Origin: JBGPHT01 sp041484525
GTDB lineage: Bacteria; Acidobacteriota; Terriglobia; Bryobacterales; Bryobacteraceae
Length of the DNA: 64,000 nt
NCBI GenBank assembly: GCA_041484525.1
Contig: JBGPHT010000012.1
Span: 1-64,000 of the forward strand
Reading direction: 5' to 3'
The notes below the pieces were generated by a model. That model was not told the origin of the DNA. It did no database searches and saw only the letters and a list, made by a program, of their open reading frames with translations. Below are positions 32,883 to 41,448 of this stretch, in pieces (the stretch's first letter is position 1; each line of letters begins with the position of its first letter). The position numbers were made by a program, and so were the translations under genes.

Positions 32883-35666
32883 TCATTTGCCCGGAGGCAC
32901 GATGCGTCGCAGTTCATCGAAGAAGTTTTCCAGAAATATTACGTGGTTCTGCGCGCGCTGCTGCTGCGGCGAATCTGGAGCCATCAGCGCGATGACTCGC
33001 TTTCCGTCCGGCGCGACATCATAGTTCCAGAAGGGGACGCCCATCATTGCGATCCGGCCCTCCGACCATACGGCAGGCCGCTCCGGTACAAATTCGTCTC
33101 CTTTGGTCGTATACTTCGCCAGCATAATCTGGTTGTCCTGGTTCAAGAAGAACAACTCGGAACCACTCTTCGAAAAAATCGGGCAAAGACCGCCGCTACT
33201 CGAGACCTGCCATCGCCGCCCATTGTCGGGGAAGGCGCGGACGTATACCTGATAAGGTCCGGATTCGTCCGAGGTGTATGCCAACCACCGCCCATTCGGA
33301 GAGAAGCTGGGGTTATATTCATCAAACCTGGTTTGTAAAAATGGTTCCGGCGTGCCGGCTCGCAGCGTGCTCCCGTCATTTTCGACCGGCACCGTCCAGA
33401 CATCGGAGCCCGCGACTCCGCCTGCGCCCTGCGATTGGTAGAACGCGAGCCGCTTGCCGTCTGCGGTGAACGAGGTCGGCACCTGATCGTTTTCATTCTT
33501 GATCAGACGCCACGGTTCGCCGCCGCCGTCGGCACGCATGGCAGAGATCCCGCCCTGTTCGCGGTAAACAATAAAGCGCCCGTCGGGAGACCAGATTGGA
33601 AGTCTCAGTACTCCTTCCGAATGCGTCAAGGCTGTCATTGTGTCCTGCTGGCGATTGTAAATCCAGAGACCTCGGACTGAACCTTCACCGGCCGAAAGCA
33701 CTAGCCGGCGACCGTCCGGCGAGAGCCGCGGATTGAGGTAGCGCCCGGGCCTCGCCAGGAGCGGCTTCCTGGCGCCTGTGCTATCCAGCCACTGTACCGT
33801 GACCATGCCGTATTCGGATTCCCCGGCGCGGTAGATCACAGTTCCATTTTGGGAGAATGCAATTTGCGCGGAACCAAACATGGGTGAATAGAGAATATGG
33901 TCCAGCACCGGCGTGGCCTTCCCCTGTACCTCCAGCCGGTCCTTGTCGAAGGGAACGGCATACAGCGTTCCCCGGCTCACGTATATCAGATGACCGCTGG
34001 GAAGGTAGCGTCCGAAGGTCCCACCTCGTATCAGCGTCTTGCGATGGTGGTCTGCCAGAGTCATGACCTCGATGTTTGCGTCGTCGTACCCGGTAGTGGA
34101 GGTGTGCGCGGTGAAGATCACCGCCCGGCTACCGGGCAGAACCTGGGGCAGCCGGTGCGAGACCTCTCTGCGAGTCCGATCCATTTCGGTGACTGGCTGT
34201 GGATTCCCGCCCCCGGAAGGAACGCGTACGAGCGGACCGGCAGGGGAGAGCGACGCCACAATGTTGCCGTCATCTCCCCAACTCGCACCTGTGAAGTAAG
34301 CAGAGGTACTGCAGAGCGTAATCGCTACGCCTCCGTCCAACGAGACTTTTCGCAGACCCCCGTGTCCATAGAATCCGACCCAGGAGCCATCGGGAGATAA
34401 GAAGGGGCTCGTCGCGCCCTGGGTGTCAGGAATTTCCTTGGCTTCAGATTGGTCCAACCGCCGCGTAAACAGACGGTCGCGGGACACGTACACCAGGCGG
34501 GTACCGTCGGGCGAGAGGAGCACATTCTGTACGCCGGTAAGATCGAGCGATACGTCCGGTCCCAAATCCACGTCGAGGCGAACGAGGGGCTTGCTTTCCG
34601 AAATTCGCGATCGCAATCCAGACCACGTGGCACCTGCCGCTATCAGCGCGACTGCGGCGGCGGCGATCCATCCTGCCCAACGCAGCCGGTCAGTCCTTGG
34701 CGCTGCAGTGGCGCCGTCATCCAGCAATTCCCATGCATCGCCGAGATCCCGCAAGCGTTTCCGCGGGTCCTTTTCCAGACAGCGTCGAACCAGCCGGCGG
34801 GCCCGCACCGGCACGCGCTCCCAGTCCGGTTCGACGGTCAGGACGGACGCCATCGTGTCCGGGACGTTGGGCTTCTCGAACGGTCGTTCGCCCGTGAGCA
34901 TCTCATACAGCAGGACGCCGAAAGCCCAGATGTCGGAGCGCTTGTCGACTTCGAGACCGCGTACCTGTTCCGGACTCATGTACGCCGGCGTGCCGAGAAT
35001 CACTCCCTGTGTTTGGTCCATGCTGATGGTGGCGGAATGGGGTGCCAGGTTCTGAGTGCCGCCTGCCATCTTGGCTAGTCCGAAGTCGAGGACCTTGACA
35101 GTGCCATCCGTCCGGACCTTGATGTTTCCCGGTTTCAGATCCCGGTGGATGATTCCCCGTTCGTGGGCGGTTTCCAGCGCATCGGCTACCTGGCGGGCAT
35201 ATTGCAGGGCCCGATCGAGCGGCAGGGGACCGGCGGGCGATTCGCCCTCGACCAGTTCCATCACCAGGTAATTCGGTCCGACATCGTAGAGATGGCAGAT
35301 GTTCGGATGGTTGAGCGCCGCAATCGCCCGTGCCTCGCGCCCAAATCGCTCGCTGAATTGCGCCCCGCAAAACTTGATCGCCACATCCCGGTTCACCCTG
35401 GGGTCGAGCGCGCGCCAGACCTCACCCATGCCCCCGGCGCCCAGCGGGGACAAAAGACGGTAGGGGCCGGCCATCTTGCCGGCAGCCGGATCGCTCTGGG
35501 CGCCCGGAGTCCCAGACGGCGGCCCGGCCAGAAGCGATTCGACTTCCAGGCGCAGTGAGTCGTCTCCACCGCAGTTTTCTTTCAGGAACGCTTCGTGTTC
35601 GGTAACAGGACGTTGCGTGGCAGCCTGGAAGAGGCGCTCGATCTGCTCCCACCGCTCACGCGTCAT
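32883..35666 (-). CDS. Membrane Ser/Thr protein kinase with TolB/WD40-like extracellular propeller
   Basis: A 927-residue protein. Residues 1-60 (MTRERWEQIERLFQAATQRP) are the short conserved N-terminal region usual in these Acidobacterial kinases. About 75-340 is a Hanks-type kinase with 'LGAGGMGEVW', the VAIK-type lysine in 'DVAIKF', catalytic 'HRDLKPGNIKV' and 'DFGLAKM', so it looks active. One membrane helix follows ('WIAAAAVALIAAGATW'), then a six- or seven-bladed propeller with PD40 repeats ('LSPDGTRLVYVSRD', 'FSPNGRWLAYTSDE'). It probably senses an outside ligand and phosphorylates cytoplasmic targets. The ATG at 35666 fits the family start. Confidence 0.9.
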   Translation of the reverse strand: MTRERWEQIERLFQAATQRPVTEHEAFLKENCGGDDSLRLEVESLLAGPPSGTPGAQSDPAAGKMAGPYRLLSPLGAGGMGEVWRALDPRVNRDVAIKFCGAQFSERFGREARAIAALNHPNICHLYDVGPNYLVMELVEGESPAGPLPLDRALQYARQVADALETAHERGIIHRDLKPGNIKVRTDGTVKVLDFGLAKMAGGTQNLAPHSATISMDQTQGVILGTPAYMSPEQVRGLEVDKRSDIWAFGVLLYEMLTGERPFEKPNVPDTMASVLTVEPDWERVPVRARRLVRRCLEKDPRKRLRDLGDAWELLDDGATAAPRTDRLRWAGWIAAAAVALIAAGATWSGLRSRISESKPLVRLDVDLGPDVSLDLTGVQNVLLSPDGTRLVYVSRDRLFTRRLDQSEAKEIPDTQGATSPFLSPDGSWVGFYGHGGLRKVSLDGGVAITLCSTSAYFTGASWGDDGNIVASLSPAGPLVRVPSGGGNPQPVTEMDRTRREVSHRLPQVLPGSRAVIFTAHTSTTGYDDANIEVMTLADHHRKTLIRGGTFGRYLPSGHLIYVSRGTLYAVPFDKDRLEVQGKATPVLDHILYSPMFGSAQIAFSQNGTVIYRAGESEYGMVTVQWLDSTGARKPLLARPGRYLNPRLSPDGRRLVLSAGEGSVRGLWIYNRQQDTMTALTHSEGVLRLPIWSPDGRFIVYREQGGISAMRADGGGEPWRLIKNENDQVPTSFTADGKRLAFYQSQGAGGVAGSDVWTVPVENDGSTLRAGTPEPFLQTRFDEYNPSFSPNGRWLAYTSDESGPYQVYVRAFPDNGRRWQVSSSGGLCPIFSKSGSELFFLNQDNQIMLAKYTTKGDEFVPERPAVWSEGRIAMMGVPFWNYDVAPDGKRVIALMAPDSPQQQRAQNHVIFLENFFDELRRIVPPGK

Positions 35667-35814
35667 GGACACTCCGGGCCGGAGAGTAATCGCCAGCGCA
35701 CGAATGCAGTCTAGCAGACGTGGAATGCGTCGTTCACGCCGCGGTGGCCCACGGTCATTAATAAGCGCCTCAGGATTTCGTCTCTCCTCTTTAGGCAATT
35801 CGCCGAGGAGCCGG

Positions 35815-36252
35815 ATGAAACCTGCGAGGCTGCTGTTGACGTTCGTGCTGGTGTCTCAGGCAGTATTGGGATTCGTCCTGGACTGGAGCGCCAACCACCT
35901 GCTCAATCCGGCCTGGCATCCGCATGCCCGTTTTCATGGGGCGCTGTTGCTGTTCCTGCTCAGCGGCGTTTCCGCAACCGGAGTGTGGCTGCTATGGCGA
36001 GAATCCAAAGAGCCGGCGGTGGCCCTCAAAGTCGCGGCCCTAATTTCGCTGTCGTTCTGGACCCCCTTCCTCTACATCACGTGGCTCCTTCCGGGTTCCA
36101 CGCTGTGGGCCGGAGAGCCGTCTGCCGTTCCCCGCATCGCCGGTCATTTGTTCTTTCCGAATGTCGCGGTTGCCTTCCTGTTTCTGCTGTTGACCGCGGC
36201 CGCCTGGTATCTGTACCGCCGCGCACCTGATTCCGGATACGGCAGCAAGTGA
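35815..36252 (+). CDS. Four-helix membrane protein of unknown function
   Basis: A 145-residue protein with four hydrophobic segments. Near the N-terminus is 'LDWSANHLLNPAWHPHARFH', with several histidines between helices 1 and 2 that could bind metal or quinone. The ATG at 35815 has GAGGAG upstream. No characterised homologue was recognised. It is divergent from the kinase gene and 30 bases upstream of the FHA-cyclase gene. Confidence 0.65.
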   Translation: MKPARLLLTFVLVSQAVLGFVLDWSANHLLNPAWHPHARFHGALLLFLLSGVSATGVWLLWRESKEPAVALKVAALISLSFWTPFLYITWLLPGSTLWAGEPSAVPRIAGHLFFPNVAVAFLFLLLTAAAWYLYRRAPDSGYGSK

Positions 36253-36282
36253 CGCGCGCCCTTCTGCTACTCTGGTCTTTAC

Positions 36283-37248
36283 GTGACTCCATTGGTTCTC
36301 GATGCGTACATCGTCCATGAAGCCACGGGCCGCCGCTTTCCGCTCGCGGACGGGCAGTCCTGGGCGATCGGGAGGGGCGATGGCTGCGCCGTCATGCTCG
36401 ACAGCCGCTCCGTCTCGCGGCTGCATGCGCTCGTACAGCGCCGCGATGCCGGTGATTTTTCACTGGTCGATCTCGGCAGCCGCAACGGCTCCTTCGTCAA
36501 CGCCCACCGCGTCAGTGTCCCTGTCGTTCTGAACGATAAGGACCGCCTCGTTTTCGGCGATCAGGAACTCAGCTTCCACAACGCCTCGCATGCGGCTTCT
36601 GCCCTCACCGCGCCCGGCACCAATACCCGCAACGCGCCCACCACGGCCCTCCATACCCACACGCTCACCACGATCGTAGTGGTGGATATCCGCGACTTCA
36701 CGCCGCTCGCCCGAACGGTGTCCGAAGCGCTGCTCTCCCAGACCATCGGCACCTGGTTCCTGCGCGTCGGCCAGATTTCCCAGAAACTCGGAAGCTGGGC
36801 ACAGAAGTATATCGGCGACGCCGTCATGGCGGTTTGGGTACACGACCACGAGGCCGACGTTCCCGCCGACCTCATGCGCGCCCTCCGCGCTATCGGTGAG
36901 ATCTCCGCCGCCACCGACGAGATCAGCCGCACCCTTCCCCTTCCCGGCCCGCTGCGCATCGGCGCCGGCGTCAACACCGGCCCGGCCATTATCGGCGGTT
37001 CCGATTACACCGCACTCGGCGATACGGTGAACGCCGCATTCCGCCTCGAGGCCGCCACCAAGCTAATCGGCCTCAGCGTCGCCTTGGGCGAGCGGACATT
37101 TGAAGCGCTGGGCCTGCCGCCGCAAGGCCCGTTCGCGCGCCGCGAGGTCGAATTGAAAGGATACGACGGCATGTCGATCGCCTGGGCCGTCTCCTTCGAG
37201 GGCTTGCAGCAATTCCTGCGCTCGCGCGAGGAGACGATTGGACAATAA
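36283..37248 (+). CDS. FHA-domain class III nucleotide cyclase
   Basis: A 321-residue cytoplasmic protein starting at GTG. Residues 10-100 are an FHA phosphothreonine-binding domain ('WAIGRGDGCAVMLDSRSVSR', 'LVDLGSRNGSFVN'). Residues 128-300 are a class III adenylate/guanylate cyclase: metal Asp135 ('VVVDIRDFTPL') and Asp179 ('KYIGDAVMAVW'), and the transition-state Asn250/Arg254 in 'DTVNAAFRLEA'. The active site looks complete, and the product is probably cAMP. The FHA domain suggests control by a Ser/Thr kinase, perhaps the one at 32883. Its end overlaps the next gene by 11 bases. Confidence 0.88.
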   Translation: MTPLVLDAYIVHEATGRRFPLADGQSWAIGRGDGCAVMLDSRSVSRLHALVQRRDAGDFSLVDLGSRNGSFVNAHRVSVPVVLNDKDRLVFGDQELSFHNASHAASALTAPGTNTRNAPTTALHTHTLTTIVVVDIRDFTPLARTVSEALLSQTIGTWFLRVGQISQKLGSWAQKYIGDAVMAVWVHDHEADVPADLMRALRAIGEISAATDEISRTLPLPGPLRIGAGVNTGPAIIGGSDYTALGDTVNAAFRLEAATKLIGLSVALGERTFEALGLPPQGPFARREVELKGYDGMSIAWAVSFEGLQQFLRSREETIGQ

Positions 37249-38761
37249 GAAGGCAAGAGCCAAATCCCCGCGGCCCCCCGTCGCGTCCGCGCCGTCCCGT
37301 ACGGAGCCGCCGCCTTCCGCCTGGAAGCTTCGCGCCCAAGCGCTCGGCCGCAGCCCGCTCGGCTTCGCTCTCGCCTCGCTCCTGCTGCTCATCCCCTGCT
37401 TCTGGCAGTCGCGCATCCAGGCCGGCGACCTCTCGAGCCACATCTACAACGCCTGGCTCGCGCAGGCGATCGAAGCCGGCAAGACCACCGGTCTCGTGGT
37501 CGCGCGGCAGACCACCAACGTGCTCTTCGACCTCATGCTGAGCGCTCTCTTGCGCACGTTCGGCGCGTCCGCGGCGCAGCGCATCGCGGTCGCGATCTCG
37601 GTGCTGGTCTTTGCCTGGGGCTCGTTCGCCTTTGTCTCGACCGTCGCCGGACGCCGCGCGTGGAACCTGCTCCCCGCCATCGCCATCCTGGCGTACGGCT
37701 GGACGTTCCATATCGGCTTCTTCAATTTCTATCTCAGTCTCGGCCTCTGCTTCTTCGCCCTCGCGCTTGCCTGGAACTGGACCCCGCAACGGATCGCCGC
37801 CGCGGCCGTGCTGCTGGCCCTTGCCTACGTCGCCCACGGTCTCGCGGTAGCGTGGGCCGTCGCCCTCCTGGTGTATCGATGGGTGGCGCTCCGCCTGGAT
37901 GAGCGCACTCGCCCGCGCCTCCTCGCCGGGGCCTTCGCGGCCATTCTGCTGCTGGCGTTTGTCCTCGGCCAGAAAGCGCAAACACGCCGCTCCCCCCAGC
38001 AACTCATCGCCATCACCGCCGGCGACCAGGCCTGGATCTACGACGGCAAATATCTCGCCGTGCTTCTCGGCCTCCTTCTGGTCTGGACCGTCCTCTTCGT
38101 GCGCCTGCTGCGGCAGACCGGCGCGCGCCGCCTCTTCGCCGAAGTCCCATTCCACTTCTGCGTGCTCACCGCCGCCGGCATTTTCCTGCTGCCCACCGGC
38201 ATTGCCATTCCCGGTTACAAGCACGTCCTCACTTTCATCGCCGAACGCATGTCGCTCGCGCTCGGCATCTGCTACTGCGCTCTGCTCGGCGGCGTGCGCC
38301 CGCCCGCGTTCCTGCGCTACGTGCTCCCCGCGTGCATGCTCCTCTTTTTCGCATTCGTCTATCGCGACGACAGACTCCTCAACCGCCTCGAGGACCGCAT
38401 GCAAGCCGCCGTGGCGCCGCTCAAAGACCAGCGCGTCGCGAGCGGCATCGACGATCCGTACCTGCGCATCAACGCCGTCACCCACATGATCGACCGCGCC
38501 TGCGTCGGCGTCTGCTACAGCTACGCCAATTACGAGCCTTCGACCGGCCAGTTCCGCGTGCGCGCCGAATCTCCGAATCCGTTCGTGGCTTACACTTATG
38601 CGGATTCCTGGCAACTGCAAACCGGCGCCTACCTGGTCAAGCCGCAGGATGTCCCTCTCTTCCAGGTAATGTTCGACGACACCGGCGCCATGGTGGTGCG
38701 CAGCCTCCCCGCCGGTTTCCAGAACGGGATGACGAACTGGGACGTGCTCGCCGCCAACTAA
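37238..38761 (+). CDS. Polytopic GT-C-like membrane protein (paralogue of the protein at 20109)
   Basis: A 507-residue protein with about ten membrane segments. It shares 'IQAGDLSSHIYNAWLAQ', 'NVLFDLMLSALLR', 'GFFNFYLSLGLCF' and the soluble C-terminal 'AVTHMIDRACVGVCYSYANY' with the protein at 20109. The start is TTG at 37238, inside the end of the cyclase gene, with GAGGAG six bases upstream. The first 30 residues are Arg/Lys/Pro-rich and cytoplasmic. Coupling to a cyclase gene is notable. The enzymatic role is unproven. Confidence 0.7.
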   Translation: MDNKKARAKSPRPPVASAPSRTEPPPSAWKLRAQALGRSPLGFALASLLLLIPCFWQSRIQAGDLSSHIYNAWLAQAIEAGKTTGLVVARQTTNVLFDLMLSALLRTFGASAAQRIAVAISVLVFAWGSFAFVSTVAGRRAWNLLPAIAILAYGWTFHIGFFNFYLSLGLCFFALALAWNWTPQRIAAAAVLLALAYVAHGLAVAWAVALLVYRWVALRLDERTRPRLLAGAFAAILLLAFVLGQKAQTRRSPQQLIAITAGDQAWIYDGKYLAVLLGLLLVWTVLFVRLLRQTGARRLFAEVPFHFCVLTAAGIFLLPTGIAIPGYKHVLTFIAERMSLALGICYCALLGGVRPPAFLRYVLPACMLLFFAFVYRDDRLLNRLEDRMQAAVAPLKDQRVASGIDDPYLRINAVTHMIDRACVGVCYSYANYEPSTGQFRVRAESPNPFVAYTYADSWQLQTGAYLVKPQDVPLFQVMFDDTGAMVVRSLPAGFQNGMTNWDVLAAN

Positions 38762-38823
38762 CAAGGCGTTCGATTTTAGCGCTCGACAGCCGGCTCGTTC
38801 CCACGATACATTACCTATCAGTT

Positions 38824-39201
38824 ATGCAACTGCAAGGTTATGGGCAGATGGCGCCGGGTCACCTTGACGCGACGTTCGCGGCGCTCGCCGATCCCACTCG
38901 ACGGGCGATCCTCGCGCGCCTCGCGTCAGGTGAGGCGTCGGTGACGGAACTGGCTGCGCCGTTCGCGATGAGCCAGCCCGCGATATCCAAGCATCTCAAG
39001 GTGCTCGAGCGCGCCGGCCTGATTTCGCACGGCGTCGACGCGCAGCGACGGCCGCGCCGGCTCGAAGCCCAGCCGCTGGCAGAAGCCACCGAATGGCTGG
39101 AAGGCTACCGCCAATTCTGGGAGGGCTCCTTCCAGCGCCTGGACGCCCTGCTTGACGAGATGAAGACCAAGGGGAAAAAACGTGGGCGCAAGAAGCGCTA
39201 A
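38824..39201 (+). CDS. ArsR-family transcriptional regulator
   Basis: A 125-residue winged-helix regulator: 'ATFAALADPTRRAILARLAS', 'VTELAAPFAMSQPAISKHLK' and 'VLERAGLISHGVDAQRR'. No metal-binding Cys motif is present. This fits the branch paired with SRPBCC/AHSA1 proteins rather than metal sensors. ATG 38848 is an alternative start. The tail is Lys/Arg-rich. It is 12 bases upstream of its SRPBCC partner. Confidence 0.88.
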   Translation: MQLQGYGQMAPGHLDATFAALADPTRRAILARLASGEASVTELAAPFAMSQPAISKHLKVLERAGLISHGVDAQRRPRRLEAQPLAEATEWLEGYRQFWEGSFQRLDALLDEMKTKGKKRGRKKR

Positions 39202-39213
39202 AGGAGACCGCCG

Positions 39214-39693
39214 ATGACGAACACTGGAACCGTGCAAATCATTACGCCCACGGAGCGGGAGACCGTGCTGACACGCGTCTTCGATGCTCCGCGCAACCTG
39301 GTCTTCGACGCCTGGACCAAGCCCGAGCTGCTCAAGCTTTGGTACGGACCGCGCGGCTGGTCGCTGGCGGTCTGCGAAATCGACCTGAGGGTGGGCGGCG
39401 CCTTTCGCTTCGTGTCGCATCGCGCCGACGGAAAAGACATCGGGCAGTTCGGTGTTTACCGCGAGATCGTGCCGCCCGAGCGCCTCGTCTACACGGAGAA
39501 ATGGGAAGACTGGGACGTAGGCGAAGTGCTGGTAACCACCGTCCTGGTGGAGCAGGGCGGCAAGACCACGCTCACGAGCACCATGCTCTACCCGTCGCAG
39601 GAGGTGCGCGACAAGATCCTCAAGTCCGGCCTGGAGCGCGGCGCGGCCGAGACCTACGACAGGCTGGCTGAGTACCTGGCCTCGATCGCCTGA
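39214..39693 (+). CDS. SRPBCC (AHSA1-type) ligand-binding protein
   Basis: A 159-residue START-like fold protein: 'TRVFDAPRNLVFDAWTKPEL', 'WYGPRGWSLAVCEIDLRVGG', 'GVYREIVPPERLVYTEKW' and 'MLYPSQEVRDKIL'. The family binds hydrophobic ligands. The ArsR-SRPBCC pair is very common in soil bacteria, but its ligand is seldom known. GGAGA is present upstream of the ATG. Confidence 0.88.
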   Translation: MTNTGTVQIITPTERETVLTRVFDAPRNLVFDAWTKPELLKLWYGPRGWSLAVCEIDLRVGGAFRFVSHRADGKDIGQFGVYREIVPPERLVYTEKWEDWDVGEVLVTTVLVEQGGKTTLTSTMLYPSQEVRDKILKSGLERGAAETYDRLAEYLASIA

Positions 39694-39875
39694 CGTGTAT
39701 TCCAGCCGGGCCACGGCTTGGAGGAATCTTCATCGGCCAGCTCACGTTCAATGCCACACTTATTCGCCCGGCGTTGTCACCGGAGTGGCGGTCTACGTGC
39801 CCTCTGCTGCGTACGGGTATAGCGAACTCGTGCGCTCCGGAGATGCTTCGATCGGCACTGCGGTGATCGCCCGTA

Positions 39876-40871
39876 TCATTGTTGGCTCGTATCACTCTTG
39901 GTCGGCCGCGTATTAATACCATCGCCCGTCGCCCGGCGATACCGGTCCGCCAGCCGCCGGACCTGCTCCACGAGTTCCAAAGGTTCGGTAAGTTCAAAAT
40001 CCACGCCTAACAGAACCAAGTGCATCGCGAGACTCTCGAAGGTGGACGTGGCCGTATCGAAGTAGCAACTGTGTTCGTCGATCGGCTCGACCAGTCCAAT
40101 GCAAGGGGGCAAGCGGCCGGCGACCACCTCGGCGGCAACCAGCAGCTTGATGCGAGCGCGGCAGGGTGGAGCACACCACACGCCTCGGGACACGTACGCC
40201 GCCAGGTCGCGCGCCGGCGGATCGCGCGGAGCGAAACGCGGCCCAGTCGTCATCCGGGTCTGGATGCGGTCGACACGGAAGGTTCGCCAATCCTTGCGGC
40301 CCGAATCCCAGGCAACCAGGTACCAGCGGCGGCCGGTATTGACGAGCCGATGCGGCTCGACGGAACGGGCGCTCGGCGTCCCGGCATAATCGCGATAGCG
40401 GAATCGAAGCGCTTCATGGTCGCGGCAGGCGCCTGCAATGACGGAGAGCGTGCGAGCATTCACGGACGATCCGGCGGCTGCCGGCGTGACGATCATGGCC
40501 TGCAGTCCTGCCACGCGACGGGCCAACCGGGGCGGCAGGATCTGTTCGATCTTCGAGAGTGCGCGCACCGACGCCTCTTCGACTCCCTCGATGGCTCCGG
40601 CTGCGGCACATCGCAGGCCAAGCGCAACTGCAACCGCCTCGTCGTCATCCAGCAGCAGCGGAGGCATCGTAGATCCGGCGCCGAGCTGATATCCGCCTTC
40701 CGCGCCCGAGGTCGAATGGATGGGATAGCCGAGCGTACGGAGCTTGTCGACATCGCGGCGCAGAGTGCGGCTGGTGACTTCGAGCCGATCGGCGAGATCG
40801 CGTCCGGACCAATAGCGGCGCCCTTGAAACAGCGAGAGCAGCCGAAGCAGCCGCGCGGATGTTTCCAGCAT
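39876..40871 (-). CDS. YafY-type transcriptional regulator with HTH and WYL domains
   Basis: A 331-residue regulator. An N-terminal HTH_11 winged helix ('RLLRLLSLFQGRRYWSGRDL', 'VTSRTLRRDVDKLRTLGYPI') is followed by a WYL domain (about 130-240, 'RRWYLVAWDSGRKDWRTFRV') and a C-terminal extension. WYL domains bind nucleic acids or small ligands and often report DNA damage or stress. ATG 40871 starts the HTH. It is divergent from the DinB gene across 61 bases, a common arrangement for regulator and target. Confidence 0.87.
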   Translation of the reverse strand: MLETSARLLRLLSLFQGRRYWSGRDLADRLEVTSRTLRRDVDKLRTLGYPIHSTSGAEGGYQLGAGSTMPPLLLDDDEAVAVALGLRCAAAGAIEGVEEASVRALSKIEQILPPRLARRVAGLQAMIVTPAAAGSSVNARTLSVIAGACRDHEALRFRYRDYAGTPSARSVEPHRLVNTGRRWYLVAWDSGRKDWRTFRVDRIQTRMTTGPRFAPRDPPARDLAAYVSRGVWCAPPCRARIKLLVAAEVVAGRLPPCIGLVEPIDEHSCYFDTATSTFESLAMHLVLLGVDFELTEPLELVEQVRRLADRYRRATGDGINTRPTKSDTSQQ

Positions 40872-40932
40872 GCATCCAGTGTGCCATTGGTCGAGGACTG
40901 AAGTTGTCCGCAATGCCTGTTATTCTTCCGGC

Positions 40933-41433
40933 ATGACAACCTGCCAGACGATCGCAATCGACTACGGCGATGAAATGAAGAGCACCCGAAAACTCCTCGA
41001 GCGCGTCCCGCTGGATGACGCCCACCGCGGCTATAAGCCGCACGACAAATCGATGTCTCTCGAGAAGCTTGCCACGCATGTCGCGGAGCTGCCTTCGTGG
41101 ACGAAGATGGCTTTAGACAGCGAGCTGTTTGAGCTGCAACCCGGGTTCAAGCCCCGCATCGCGGCTTCGACGGCGGAACTCCTCGAGATCTTCGACAAGA
41201 GTGTGGAAGAAGGACGGGCCGCTATTGCCTGCGCCACCGAAGAGGACATGAAGAAAGACTGGACGTTCAAGTTCGGCGACCAGTTCTCGTTCACACAGGC
41301 TCGCACCAAAGTCATCCGCAGTTTCATCAATCACCTGGTCCACCACCGGGCGCAGTTGGGGGTCTACCTGCGGCTCAATGAAATCCCCATCCCCGGCATG
41401 TACGGTCCTTCGGCGGACGAGAGCTGGTCCTGA
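40933..41433 (+). CDS. DinB-family protein (putative metal-dependent hydrolase or thiol transferase)
   Basis: A 166-residue four-helix bundle. The three histidines expected to bind metal are in 'LATHVAELP' and 'NHLVHHRAQL'. The C-terminal 'LRLNEIPIPGMYGPSADE' is typical of DinB proteins. Members include bacillithiol and mycothiol S-transferases, and the substrate here is unknown. The ATG at 40933 is used. Probably controlled by the divergent WYL regulator. Confidence 0.87.
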   Translation: MTTCQTIAIDYGDEMKSTRKLLERVPLDDAHRGYKPHDKSMSLEKLATHVAELPSWTKMALDSELFELQPGFKPRIAASTAELLEIFDKSVEEGRAAIACATEEDMKKDWTFKFGDQFSFTQARTKVIRSFINHLVHHRAQLGVYLRLNEIPIPGMYGPSADESWS

Positions 41434-41448
41434 CCGAGTGAACGGAAG

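Noticed and set aside
37073..38764. A 563-codon open frame on the minus strand
   Set aside because: It is antisense to the GT-C-like gene, which has a paralogue in the window. The antisense product is charged, repetitive and without domains.
39694..39875. Short frames between the SRPBCC gene and the WYL regulator
   Set aside because: A frame of 73 codons exists but shows no ribosome site, family pattern or codon bias. The stretch is treated as intergenic.
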